A stretch of DNA of 48,585 nucleotides from an uncultured Collinsella sp. (GTDB lineage: Bacteria; Actinomycetota; Coriobacteriia; Coriobacteriales; Coriobacteriaceae), in assembly GCA_900541135.1 (NCBI GenBank), contig UQIG01000015.1:1-48585 (forward strand), read 5' to 3'. The position numbers and the translations under genes are program-made. Below the pieces are notes generated by a model, which worked only from the letters and a program-made list of their open reading frames with translations, did no database searches and was not told where the DNA came from. Below are positions 1 to 7,603 of this stretch, piece after piece (position 1 is the stretch's first letter; the number at the start of each line of letters is the position of its first letter).

Positions 1-252
1 AGACCGGAGGGGCGCCGGGGGCGGGAATCGCGCACTCCATATTTTGTTCACAAATGAATATGTCCCTCAGTCGCGTCCCTGAGGTTATAACTGAAGCATT
101 GGCTTCTGATATTGGCGATGACCAGCTGGTTTATAGGTGTTAAGGCATCGGTCATCTCTGGAGCGCCACTTTACTCCAAAAGCATCAGCTATTTGTTTCC
201 CGTCGGTAAAAGGCAGGTTTTGTTCGCCAAGCGTTCTTATATATAGATGGAT
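1..252. other. Non-coding or unrecognised stretch at window edge
   Basis: I recognise no gene here. A short minus-strand open frame (85-294) has no Shine-Dalgarno sequence, no recognisable motif and overlaps a tRNA-like palindrome, so I do not call it. The stretch lies downstream (in the tRNA-Lys direction) of two terminator-like hairpins and could be decayed mobile-element or gene debris. Confidence 0.4.
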
Positions 253-310
253 ACGGGTTCGAACCCGTGCACCGGCAACAAAAAAGACGGCCAACCGAAG
301 TTGACCATCT
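253..310 (-). repeat. T-arm-like palindrome followed by terminator-like hairpin
   Basis: Positions 253-268 form a perfect 16-bp palindrome (ACGGGTTCGAACCCGT) identical in form to a tRNA T-arm. Next to it, on the minus strand, 310-287 can fold into an 11-bp stem (with G-U pairs) ending in a U run at about 282-287, like an intrinsic terminator. The same order (terminator, then T-arm remnant) recurs at 431-490, so this is probably an older copy of the same tRNA-derived module. Confidence 0.5.
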
Positions 311-322
311 CAACAATCTTTG

Positions 323-450
323 GGTGGGCCGTCAGGGGTTCAGCCTGCTTCGCAGGCGGCCGCTGCGGCGCTTTCGCGCCTTGCGCGCTGCGCTGGCAAA
401 CGCTCATGCGTTTCCTCAGCTCCGCGCCCTTTCGGGTTCGAACCCGTGCC
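323..450. repeat. tRNA-Lys 3'-end relic interrupted in the T-loop by a hairpin-rich insert
   Basis: Positions 323-341 repeat 19 bp of the 3' end of the neighbouring tRNA-Lys (500-518) and stop in the middle of the T-loop. There the tRNA sequence is replaced by a 91-bp insert (342-432) made of three small hairpins: GCCTGC..GCAGGC, GGCGC..GCGCC and AAACGC..GCGTTT. The insert ends at an intact T-arm-like palindrome (433-446). The same architecture is seen beside tRNA-Gly at 9185-9320. I do not recognise a named element. Confidence 0.6.
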
Positions 451-458
451 GCGGTAAC

Positions 459-490
459 AAAAAAGCGGCCGGCATCCGCCAGTCGCTTTT
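459..490 (-). terminator. Rho-independent terminator of tRNA-Lys
   Basis: Read on the minus strand, AAAGCG and CGCTTT arms enclose an inner CTGGC/GCCGG stem, and the hairpin runs into a six-U tract. It lies just downstream of tRNA-Lys. Confidence 0.65.
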
Positions 491-498
491 CTATTCTA

Positions 499-574
499 TG
501 GTGGGCCGTCAGGGGTTCGAACCCTGGACCTTGGGATTAAAAGTCCCCTGCTCTGCCAGCTGAGCTAACGGCCC
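499..574 (-). tRNA. tRNA-Lys (anticodon UUU)
   Basis: A complete 76-nt cloverleaf on the minus strand: acceptor GGGCCGT pairs with ACGGCCC, the D-arm begins GCTCAGC, the anticodon loop is CTTTTAA (anticodon TTT) and the T-arm is CAGGG-TTCGAAC-CCCTG. The 3' CCA is encoded. It has its own promoter at 584-612 and a terminator at 459-490. Confidence 0.95.
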
Positions 575-583
575 GCGGGTGGC

Positions 584-612
584 ATTGTACCACGGTCTGG
601 GACTATTCCCAA
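584..612 (-). promoter_or_regulatory. Sigma70-type promoter of tRNA-Lys
   Basis: On the minus strand TTGGGA (-35) is followed after 17 bp by TACAAT (-10), about 10 bp upstream of the tRNA 5' end. The -35 box lies inside the last codons of the upstream aminopeptidase gene. Confidence 0.6.
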
Positions 613-1883
613 CTCCATTGGCCGTTCTGGAAAATCACAACTTCACGTCCATCAGGCGTAATGCCCGTAATATCGATGTCGTCCGTGCCGATCATAAAAT
701 CGACGTGCGTGCTCGAGACGTTAACGCCATGCTCCAGGAGCTCCTCCTTGGACATGTCATACCCACCCTCGATGCATTCGGGGAAACCGACACCTAGCGC
801 GAGATGGCAGCTAGCGTTCTCGTCATAGAGCGTATCGTAGAACAGAACACCACTTTCGCGGATCGGCGTGTTCTTGGAAATGAGCGCGACCTCTCCCAGG
901 TGAGCAGCGCCCTCGTCAGTATCGATGATACTTGCGAGCGTTGCCTTGCCCACGCGGGCGTCGTAGTCCACCACGCGGCCGCCCTCGAACTTAATCCAAA
1001 AATCTTCGACCTTATTGCCGTGATGGATGAGCGGCATGGCCGAGTACACGATACCGTCGGCGCGCATGCGATCGGGCGAAGTGAAGACTTCCTCGGTGGG
1101 AATGTTGGGGAAGAAGGGGTGCCCATCGGGCGTCTTGCCCTTGCCGCCGGCCCACTCGTGACCCTTCGTCATGCCAATCGTCAGATCGGTTCCATTTGCC
1201 GCGGTGTAATGCAGGCAGTCGAAACGATTGTCGTTCAGGAAACGCAGGTTCTTTTCGAATGCGGCGTCATGGAGCTCCCAGTCGCTCTCTGGGTCCTGGC
1301 CATCGGCGCGAGCGGTGTGCAGAATCGCATTCCACAGCTTATAGATTGCAACCTCATCGGCGTCTCCCGGGAACACCTCGCGCGCCCAAGCCACGACCGG
1401 AGCGCCGGCGATGCACCACGGATTGATGTTGTAATCCAGTCCACGGCGGAAAACTTTGCACTGCGTGTTCTTTGCCTTAGAAGCTGCAGCGGGCTTAGCG
1501 GGATCGATGCCCTTAAGGGCGGCGGGGTCCGCACCCTCGATAAAGATAAAGCAGGCACCGTCCTGGGTCAGGGAATCCAGCTGCAGGCGCTTCCACTCGG
1601 GCGTCTGCTCAAAATAGCTTTTCTCGACATGCTCGTACGTGAGCCTCGTCACGGCATCATCGGCCCAGATGACCGTCACGTGGCCGGCGCCGGCAGCATA
1701 GGCCTCCGCGACCACCACGCGCGCAAACGGCGCGCACTCAACCGGAGACTGAACGACGACTTCCTGGCCGGGCTTAACGTTTACGCCCTTGCGGACAACC
1801 AGGCGCGCATAGTTTTTAATCTTGGGCTCCAGGGACTTCATACCCTCCAGGGCCTCTTCGACCGTCAGGGCAGCTCGAATCAT
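603..1883 (-). CDS. Aminopeptidase, M29 family (AmpS/PepS type)
   Basis: Cytoplasmic metallo-aminopeptidase that removes N-terminal residues from peptides, probably in peptide turnover. The protein (about 426 residues) has the expected family length. The likely metal ligands of M29 enzymes are present: the Glu of PTEEVF, the Glu of LGEVAL, the His in ENASCHLALG, and the His and Asp of THVDFMIGT. Asn-Gly-Thr-Asp (TAANGTD) matches the family core. An in-frame ATG 12 nt upstream (1895) exists, but GGAG six bases before the ATG at 1883 favours the shorter start. It is probably monocistronic: a terminator precedes it and tRNA-Lys follows. Family assignment is from recalled motifs. Confidence 0.9.
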   Translation of the reverse strand: MIRAALTVEEALEGMKSLEPKIKNYARLVVRKGVNVKPGQEVVVQSPVECAPFARVVVAEAYAAGAGHVTVIWADDAVTRLTYEHVEKSYFEQTPEWKRLQLDSLTQDGACFIFIEGADPAALKGIDPAKPAAASKAKNTQCKVFRRGLDYNINPWCIAGAPVVAWAREVFPGDADEVAIYKLWNAILHTARADGQDPESDWELHDAAFEKNLRFLNDNRFDCLHYTAANGTDLTIGMTKGHEWAGGKGKTPDGHPFFPNIPTEEVFTSPDRMRADGIVYSAMPLIHHGNKVEDFWIKFEGGRVVDYDARVGKATLASIIDTDEGAAHLGEVALISKNTPIRESGVLFYDTLYDENASCHLALGVGFPECIEGGYDMSKEELLEHGVNVSSTHVDFMIGTDDIDITGITPDGREVVIFQNGQWSWE

Positions 1884-1911
1884 GTGCCACTCCATCTATC
1901 TATAGAACAGT

Positions 1912-1943
1912 AAAAAGGCGCGCCGCAAAAACGACGCGCCTTA
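1912..1943 (-). terminator. Rho-independent terminator of the purC operon
   Basis: On the minus strand an 8-bp stem AAGGCGCG/CGCGCCTT with a 12-nt loop ends in a U tract. It lies after the small membrane-protein gene and before the aminopeptidase gene. Confidence 0.7.
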
Positions 1944-1972
1944 TATCTTAGCGATAAGTATGTATGCAAACG

Positions 1973-2548
1973 CTACTTCTTCTTGGAGTCCTTCTTGTCC
2001 TCCTCGGCAGCTGCGCGCTCGATAAGAGCGTTGAGCTTGTTCTCGGACATGCCCTCGGCCTGCGCGCGGTACATGTTGCGCAAGGGACGAATACGAGCGA
2101 AGTCGTAGATAAAGTCACCTAGGATGATGACATAGGACAAAACGATGCCGACCATCTGGACAGGGCTGGACACCATGCCAGCGGGAGCGAAGTACAGCGA
2201 GGCCCAAATTGCCACGACGAGCACCATGCCAATGGCGAGCACAATCCACCAGATGCGACGGCGCTTGGTGTAGTCCTCGTCCTGCTTGAGGAGGATATTC
2301 GACACCGTATAGATGCGGTCCTCCTTGGCGCGCTGCTTAGCCTTGCGGGCGCGCTTCTCCTCTTTAGAGAGGCCCTCGAGGTTCTCGCCCTTCTCGAGCT
2401 CTTTGCGGCGTGCCTTAGACGAAGCCGGCACGACGCGAACGGAGCTCGCTGCTTGGCGGGCGGGCTTAGCAGATGCGGCAGACTTGCGCGCAACCCCGGT
2501 AACTTCGTGGGATTGCGTGCGCTTGTTCGTGGCGCTACGGGTACTCAC
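1973..2548 (-). CDS. Two-helix membrane protein, function unknown
   Basis: I do not recognise a characterised family. The 191-residue protein starts with about 95 residues rich in Ser, Ala, Lys and Arg, including a strongly basic stretch (EEKRARKAKQRAKE). Two hydrophobic segments follow at about 99-120 (IWWIVLAIGMVLVV) and 125-147, and the tail is Lys/Glu-rich. It is probably an integral membrane protein with cytoplasmic basic ends. The start is GTG, directly abutting the purC stop codon (TAA then GTG), with AAGGAG nine bases upstream, so it is translationally coupled to purC. A terminator follows. Nothing in the sequence links it to purine synthesis beyond this position. Confidence 0.75.
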   Translation of the reverse strand: MSTRSATNKRTQSHEVTGVARKSAASAKPARQAASSVRVVPASSKARRKELEKGENLEGLSKEEKRARKAKQRAKEDRIYTVSNILLKQDEDYTKRRRIWWIVLAIGMVLVVAIWASLYFAPAGMVSSPVQMVGIVLSYVIILGDFIYDFARIRPLRNMYRAQAEGMSENKLNALIERAAAEEDKKDSKKK

Positions 2549-3436
2549 TTATGCATTCTCCTTCATGCTTGTGAACTGGGAGCCCGTGATGATCTGGAAG
2601 GCCTCGCGATAGCGCTCGGACGTACCATCGATGACCTCGGCGGGCAGGTGCGGGGTCTCCCCCGTCATATCCCAGTTGGCCTTGAGCCAATTGCGGACGA
2701 ATTGCTTGTCGTAGCTAGGCTGGATCTTACCCTCCTCGTAGCTGGCAGCAGGCCAGAAACGGCTGGAGTCGGGCGTGAGGCACTCGTCGATCAGCGTGAC
2801 CTTGCCATCGATGACACCAAACTCGAACTTGGTGTCGGCAATGATGATGCCACGGGTCGCGGCGTACTCGGCAGCGGCCTTGTAGATCTTGAGGGAAAGG
2901 TCGCGAATCTGCGTGGCGATGTCCTCGCCCACGATCTCGCAGCAACGCTCGAACGAGATGTTCTCGTCGTGGTCACCGATCTCGGCCTTCGTGGACGGCG
3001 TGAACAGCGGTTCGGGAAGCTTGGAAGCCTCGGTCAGGCCCTCAGGCAGCTGGATGCCGCAGACGGTGCCGTTCTCGTCGTAGGTCTTCTTGCCCGAACC
3101 GGTCAGATAGCCGCGGACGATGCACTCGATAGGAATCGTCTGGGCCTTCTTAACCAGCATGGCGCGGCCAGCGAGGTAGTCACGATACTCAGCAAACTCC
3201 TCGGGGAAATCCGCCGGGTCGATGGAAACGAGATGGTTGGGGACGATGTCGGCAAACTCATCGAACCAGAATGCCGAGATGCGATTGAGTACCTCTCCCT
3301 TAAACGGAATCTCGTCGGGAAGAATGAAGTCGAACGCAGAAATGCGATCGGTGGCGACCATCAGCAGGTTTTCACCGGCATCGTAAATATCACGAACCTT
3401 GCCACGGGAATCCGGACGACGCTCCATCGTTGTCAC
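2549..3436 (-). CDS. purC: Phosphoribosylaminoimidazole-succinocarboxamide synthase
   Basis: SAICAR synthetase ligates L-aspartate to CAIR with ATP in de novo purine synthesis. The protein opens with the typical RRPDSRGKVRDIYD nucleotide-binding start. It carries ATDRISAFD and the signature LIDECLTPDSSRFW, and at about 295 residues it has the usual length. GTG at 3436 has AAGGAG eight bases upstream; the earlier GTG at 3445 overlaps that ribosome site, and an ATG (3427) is too distant. It is the first gene of a short operon with the two-helix membrane protein. purB, another purine gene that also uses aspartate chemistry, lies 4 kb away on the same strand. Confidence 0.95.
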   Translation of the reverse strand: MTTMERRPDSRGKVRDIYDAGENLLMVATDRISAFDFILPDEIPFKGEVLNRISAFWFDEFADIVPNHLVSIDPADFPEEFAEYRDYLAGRAMLVKKAQTIPIECIVRGYLTGSGKKTYDENGTVCGIQLPEGLTEASKLPEPLFTPSTKAEIGDHDENISFERCCEIVGEDIATQIRDLSLKIYKAAAEYAATRGIIIADTKFEFGVIDGKVTLIDECLTPDSSRFWPAASYEEGKIQPSYDKQFVRNWLKANWDMTGETPHLPAEVIDGTSERYREAFQIITGSQFTSMKENA

Positions 3437-3545
3437 GTGAGTCACTCCTTACCTAAATACGACAGAAATGCGGGTTCTTTCCCGCATGTTTTCGCAAACT
3501 CGGAGCGGCAGGGACGCGGCCCCTCCTTCACCGAATAGCGAAAAG

Positions 3546-5111
3546 CTAGTGCTCCATTGTAGTAGATGCCGCGTCTGCCGTGTGCTCGCGGGGCAGATGA
3601 ATTGTAAAAGTCGTACCCTTTCCAAGCTCCGACTCCACGGATATGTAGCCATGGTGACGCTCGACAATCTGCTTGGTCACGGCGAGGCCGACGCCCAGGC
3701 CGCCGGCTTCGCGGGCGCGGCTGGCATCGGCGCGCCAAAACCGCCCGAAAATGCGCGACAGATCGTCCTTGGCAATACCGATGCCGGTATCAGAAACGGC
3801 AATGCTGACGTGCCTGCGGTCACTGAGCACCGACACCACGACCCAACCGCCCTCGGGGGTGTAGCGCATGGCGTTGCTCATGAGGTTGATAACACATTGC
3901 GTGATCATGTCGGGATCTGCCTCGACAACGTCATCGTGGCCCTGCGTCTCATCTGCAAAGCGCAAACGCAGGTCACGGTCGGCAAACAGGCGCTCCTGGC
4001 CATTCACAATCGATCGCACGAACGGAACCATGTCCACCGGTTCTAGATTGAGCGGAGCCGTGCTGTTTTCCATACGCGATAGGTCGAGCATCTGCTGCAC
4101 CAGACGAGCCAGGCGACGCGTCTCGGAAGCAACGGTCTCCAAATGCTCATCGTCGGTTGGATACACGCCATCCTGCATGGCCTCGACCGTTGCGAGCATG
4201 GCCATAAGCGGCGTGCGAAGCTCGTGTGCAACGTCTGAGGTCAGGCGCTTCTCGTGTTTCATATCCTTCTCGAGCGAAGTGGCCATCTCATCGAAGGTCT
4301 CACCCAGCTGATCGATCTCGTCATCACCGCGCAGTCCCGTGCGAGCCGACAGGTCGCCGTCACGGATTTGCTTTGCGGTACTGGTGATGCGATGAATCGG
4401 CTTGGTGAGCATGCGCGACACGAGCGATCCGATAACGACCGAAATGCAGATTGCAACAACCGCGGCGAGGGCCATGGCGTTAAAGGTCTTCTCCCTAAAC
4501 GCAGAGTCCGCCTTGGTGAGCAGAGCGTCGGAGCCGATGGCCCACAGCTTTACCTGTCCGACATGCTCGCCGGAAGACGTTACAATCTCGACGTTAGCAA
4601 CGCTATCGGAGTCGGTTGGAGTAGACGAGACCGGGCTATGCGATGCCCTCTTGCCGCTCGTGTCGTCGGTCGTAGCCTGGTTTTCGCGTACATCGGCGGT
4701 GGCGCTTGCCGAGGGCCAGGAATCGTCATAAACGATCACGCCCTTTTTATTGACGACCTGCATACCCAGATCGTCGGAAACCAAACTCGACGTTGCGACC
4801 GTGCGCAGTTCTCCCGCGGTCCAAGAGCCGTTTTCCTCATATGAGGTTGCCAACTTCTCGGCAGCGGAATTTGCGATTTCGACGATATTGGAGCGTGTGT
4901 AATCCGAAAAGACCGTGCCCCACACAACAGAGACAACGCCCACCAGCACCAATACCGTCATGAGCGATGTCAGAGCAAAAGCAAGTGCCATGCGCGAGGG
5001 ATAGCTCATCGTTGGCCGTGAATCGGAACGAGGCGTGTTCCAACTAGCCTTGGAACCCGCCTCGCTCTCCTGCTTGTGCTTTTGTCCGATTTCAAAGCGC
5101 GCAGGTGTCAT
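3546..5111 (-). CDS. Sensor histidine kinase, HAMP-HisKA-HATPase type
   Basis: Membrane sensor kinase that should autophosphorylate on His and pass phosphate to the adjacent OmpR-type regulator. The 521-residue protein has a cytoplasmic N-terminal tail (1-40), a membrane helix at 42-66, an extracytoplasmic sensor of about 145 residues, a second helix at 211-232, and a HAMP domain at about 233-285. The HisKA box SDVAHELRTPLMAM puts the phospho-acceptor at His296. The ATPase domain has NLMSNAMRYTPEGG, VSDTGIGI and GLGVGLAVTKQI. The sensor contains a low-complexity Ser/Thr/Asp stretch (about 143-172). It follows the regulator gene with 11 bp between them, so they form one operon. The signal sensed cannot be told from sequence. 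Confidence 0.93.
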   Translation of the reverse strand: MTPARFEIGQKHKQESEAGSKASWNTPRSDSRPTMSYPSRMALAFALTSLMTVLVLVGVVSVVWGTVFSDYTRSNIVEIANSAAEKLATSYEENGSWTAGELRTVATSSLVSDDLGMQVVNKKGVIVYDDSWPSASATADVRENQATTDDTSGKRASHSPVSSTPTDSDSVANVEIVTSSGEHVGQVKLWAIGSDALLTKADSAFREKTFNAMALAAVVAICISVVIGSLVSRMLTKPIHRITSTAKQIRDGDLSARTGLRGDDEIDQLGETFDEMATSLEKDMKHEKRLTSDVAHELRTPLMAMLATVEAMQDGVYPTDDEHLETVASETRRLARLVQQMLDLSRMENSTAPLNLEPVDMVPFVRSIVNGQERLFADRDLRLRFADETQGHDDVVEADPDMITQCVINLMSNAMRYTPEGGWVVVSVLSDRRHVSIAVSDTGIGIAKDDLSRIFGRFWRADASRAREAGGLGVGLAVTKQIVERHHGYISVESELGKGTTFTIHLPREHTADAASTTMEH

Positions 5112-5122
5112 ATGTGATTTCC

Positions 5123-5845
5123 CTATTTCTCGTCCGACTTATCGGTCTTGGCCGGAGCCTCGAAGCGATAGCCGACACCATGGACGGTGTAGAGCCACTT
5201 GGGCTTCTTGGGATCATCGCCCAGCTTGGCGCGAAGATTCTTCACGTGGCTATCGATGGTGCGCTCATAGCCCTCAAAGTCATACCCGAGCACTTTCTCG
5301 ACCAGCTCCATGCGGTTATACACACGGCCGGGATGGCGGGCAAGCGTGGTGAGCAGCTTGAACTCGGAAGCCGTCAGATCGACTTCCTTGCCCTCGACCA
5401 AGATCTTGTGGCCCGAGATATCGATGACCAGATCGCCGAAGTCGAGCACCTCGACGGCGGGCTCGTCGGCCTGATGGGCACGGCGGAACAGAGCACGAAC
5501 GCGGGCGACGAGCTCGCGCGGCGAGAACGGCTTAATCAGATAGTCATCGGCGCCGAGCTCAAGACCGATAATACGGTCCTCGATCTCGCCCTTAGCCGTC
5601 AGCATGATGATGGGGACATCCGAGGTATCGCGAATGGTGCGGCAAACGCGCTCGCCGGGAATCTTGGGGAGCATAAGGTCGAGCACGACCAGGTCGAACT
5701 GATGCTTCTCGAACTCCTCGATCGCGGACTGACCGTCGCCGACGCCCACAACCCAGTAGCCTTCGCGCTCGAGATAGGCAGCGACGGCGTCACGGATTGC
5801 CTTCTCATCCTCGACCAGCAGAATCTTTTTTGCATCTGAAGCCAT
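5123..5845 (-). CDS. Response regulator, OmpR/PhoB family
   Basis: DNA-binding response regulator of 240 residues, partner of the histidine kinase gene that follows. The receiver domain (about 7-120) has the acidic pocket VEDE, phospho-acceptor Asp56 in VVLDLMLP, the Thr of MLTAKG and the Lys of LIKPFSP. The C-terminal winged helix (about 140-230) includes LTASEFKLLTTLARHPGRVY and RTIDSHVKNLRAKLG, then GVGYRFE. These are full-length, intact family motifs. The C-terminal tail is Lys/Asp-rich. It is the first gene of the two-gene operon. A run of Gs lies just upstream of the start instead of a clean Shine-Dalgarno sequence. Confidence 0.95.
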   Translation of the reverse strand: MASDAKKILLVEDEKAIRDAVAAYLEREGYWVVGVGDGQSAIEEFEKHQFDLVVLDLMLPKIPGERVCRTIRDTSDVPIIMLTAKGEIEDRIIGLELGADDYLIKPFSPRELVARVRALFRRAHQADEPAVEVLDFGDLVIDISGHKILVEGKEVDLTASEFKLLTTLARHPGRVYNRMELVEKVLGYDFEGYERTIDSHVKNLRAKLGDDPKKPKWLYTVHGVGYRFEAPAKTDKSDEK

Positions 5846-6000
5846 AACACGGCCCCCCCCTGTCTCAATTAGCTAAGAACAAGCCCATTTTAACGCACCT
5901 GAGCCCGTCGGATGCCGCTATGACGCGGCAGCTCGGCGGGCGGTACTCACAATTACAACGCGTTTATTCCCCTGTTGGCGCCTTTTTAACCCCTCTAAGC

Positions 6001-7212
6001 TTAAAGAGAGAATAGGCGTGCAGTGACCGTCTCTGGTATACCCTGGCTGTTGCGCACCGTGGCGTACGTAAGGAATGAGTCCGACTTTCCCGCCGTAGCT
6101 GGATAATCGCCATACTCCAAAGCGCGGTCGGGCGACAGCAGCGAGCCATAGGTCTTGGCAGAGGTGTCGATCAGGAAATGCGACGCCTGTACCTTAACAA
6201 GGTATTTATTCTTCTTGCCAGCCGCACATGCAAGCGGCTCGCGGGACAGGAAGAGATACGGCCCTCCCTCATTACCGATATACGTGCCCATGTTGCCCAG
6301 GCTGCCCACGCCACTATAGGTCGCCTCGATAGAAAACACGAAGGTATCGCCCATATATACGGCCTCGAAAGGCGAGACTGACGAGGGAAGAACTAGCTGG
6401 GCACGTTTGGTGTTGTTGCCGTCGGTCAGATCGATTGCCGTTATGCCGTAGTAGACGCCCTCGTCGTTGCGGACACGCGGCGAGATGGTCAAAATGCCGT
6501 CGCTCGCGCGCGGGGCCGATGCAAAGCGGCCCGTCGATTTCCAAATTACCTCGGCCTTGGATTCATCAAGCGAGCGACGATAGCAAAACGAATCACTACT
6601 CGTTTTATTGCCGCCTGCCGAAGGCATTTTATACCAGATGACTGATGACCCGAACGCCGTGAACAGGGGCGGATCATAGTCCTTGCCACCTCGATCGAGC
6701 TCAACCACGTCGCCAGAGAGCGAAGCGCCCGACAGATTTTGAGCGTAGAGCTTCCACGATGAATTGGCAAAGTTCATCTCAACCCACGCGAATACGCCGT
6801 CGCCGGCACGGACATCGTAGAATGCGTATCCCGTGCCCTCGATAGGATCCTCGATTAATGTGGTAAGCGAGCCATCGCCCAGGTTGAGCACGCCGAGTGT
6901 GTTGGCGTGCAGTGCCGATGCGGGCGCCATCATCGCCGCGGCGTAATCGCCGTCGCAGTAGTACAGCAGCGTACCCAGAGGCAGCGTCCACGATGACGCC
7001 GGCTCAAGATCGATGTCGACAGCCTCATACTCATCCGTAATCGAGATGATTTTGGAATCGTCCTTGATAACCTGCGGCTCGCCGGCGGCATCATCGCTGG
7101 TACCCGTTTTTTTCGAGCATCCGGCAAGCACCGTGGCAGCGCCCGCGGCAGCCCCACCGAGTACAAAGCCGCGACGCGATATTCCGTTCTTGATGTGATC
7201 GGCGATACCCAT
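6001..7212 (-). CDS. Tat-exported lipoprotein, function unknown
   Basis: A 403-residue secreted lipoprotein. The N-terminus has a twin-arginine motif (SRRGFVLGG), a hydrophobic segment and a lipobox LAGC, predicting Tat export, lipidation at Cys31 and anchoring to the outer face of the membrane. The mature part begins with an Asp/Gly/Thr-rich linker. It then shows repeated short beta-like segments with Trp/Tyr (FAWVEMNFANSSWKLYAQNL, SSVIWYKMPS), reminiscent of beta-propeller proteins, but I cannot assign a family. The start codon overlaps the stop of the upstream TSCPD gene by one base (TAATG), so the two are translationally coupled. Tat export suggests that it folds, or binds a cofactor, before export (inference). 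Confidence 0.85.
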   Translation of the reverse strand: MGIADHIKNGISRRGFVLGGAAAGAATVLAGCSKKTGTSDDAAGEPQVIKDDSKIISITDEYEAVDIDLEPASSWTLPLGTLLYYCDGDYAAAMMAPASALHANTLGVLNLGDGSLTTLIEDPIEGTGYAFYDVRAGDGVFAWVEMNFANSSWKLYAQNLSGASLSGDVVELDRGGKDYDPPLFTAFGSSVIWYKMPSAGGNKTSSDSFCYRRSLDESKAEVIWKSTGRFASAPRASDGILTISPRVRNDEGVYYGITAIDLTDGNNTKRAQLVLPSSVSPFEAVYMGDTFVFSIEATYSGVGSLGNMGTYIGNEGGPYLFLSREPLACAAGKKNKYLVKVQASHFLIDTSAKTYGSLLSPDRALEYGDYPATAGKSDSFLTYATVRNSQGIPETVTARLFSL

Positions 7213-7475
7213 TAGGCGATCTCGGCGCGAGCGGCCTCGATAGCGCGCGTAAGCTGGTCGGCGCAGGAGGTCTTTTTCATACCGCAGGTATTACCGGCGA
7301 GAACCTCGATTACGCGATCGGCGGGAGCGCCCTCGACCAGCTTGGAGATAGCCTTGAGATTGCCGTCGCAGCCGCCGGTAAACTCAACGCCCACCACCTT
7401 GTTGCCGTCATCGGAAAGGTCAAGGTGAATATTGCGAGCACACACGCCCTGAGGCTTGTAATCAAACGAAATCAT
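7212..7475 (-). CDS. TSCPD-domain small protein (TIGR03905-like)
   Basis: A small cytoplasmic protein of 87 residues with four cysteines (Cys12, 36, 64, 71) in a pattern typical of TSCPD domains; here the name-giving motif reads TSCAD. Family members resemble the C-terminal domain of B12-dependent ribonucleotide reductases and are thought to bind metal or act in redox chemistry, but stand-alone members have no settled function. The gene is the first of a two-gene unit; its stop codon overlaps the start of the Tat lipoprotein gene by one base. The family call rests on the Cys spacing and the motifs VCARNI, GGCDGNLKAISKLVEG and CGMKKTSCADQL. Confidence 0.85.
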   Translation of the reverse strand: MISFDYKPQGVCARNIHLDLSDDGNKVVGVEFTGGCDGNLKAISKLVEGAPADRVIEVLAGNTCGMKKTSCADQLTRAIEAARAEIA

Positions 7476-7539
7476 GCGATCCCCTCTCAGAATGTTATTC
7501 GAGACGACTATTATCCCCGTCTTTCCCTAAATGCAACGA

Positions 7540-7577
7540 GGCGCTTTGCCGGCAACACACATTACCAGCAAAGCGCC
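7540..7577 (-). terminator. Terminator hairpin after purB
   Basis: A 10-bp stem GGCGCTTTGC/GCAAAGCGCC downstream of the purB stop codon on the minus strand. The following U tract is weak, so termination may be partial. Confidence 0.5.
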
Positions 7578-7603
7578 CTAAAAAGCTAACGTTATGCCCG
7601 AAC

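Noticed and set aside
85..294. A 69-codon minus-strand open frame near the window start
   Set aside because: It has no ribosome site or known motif and begins inside a tRNA-derived repeat. A gene fragment cannot be excluded.
342..432. CRISPR array or riboswitch in the hairpin-rich insert
   Set aside because: There are no regularly spaced identical repeats and no known aptamer core; the three hairpins differ from each other.
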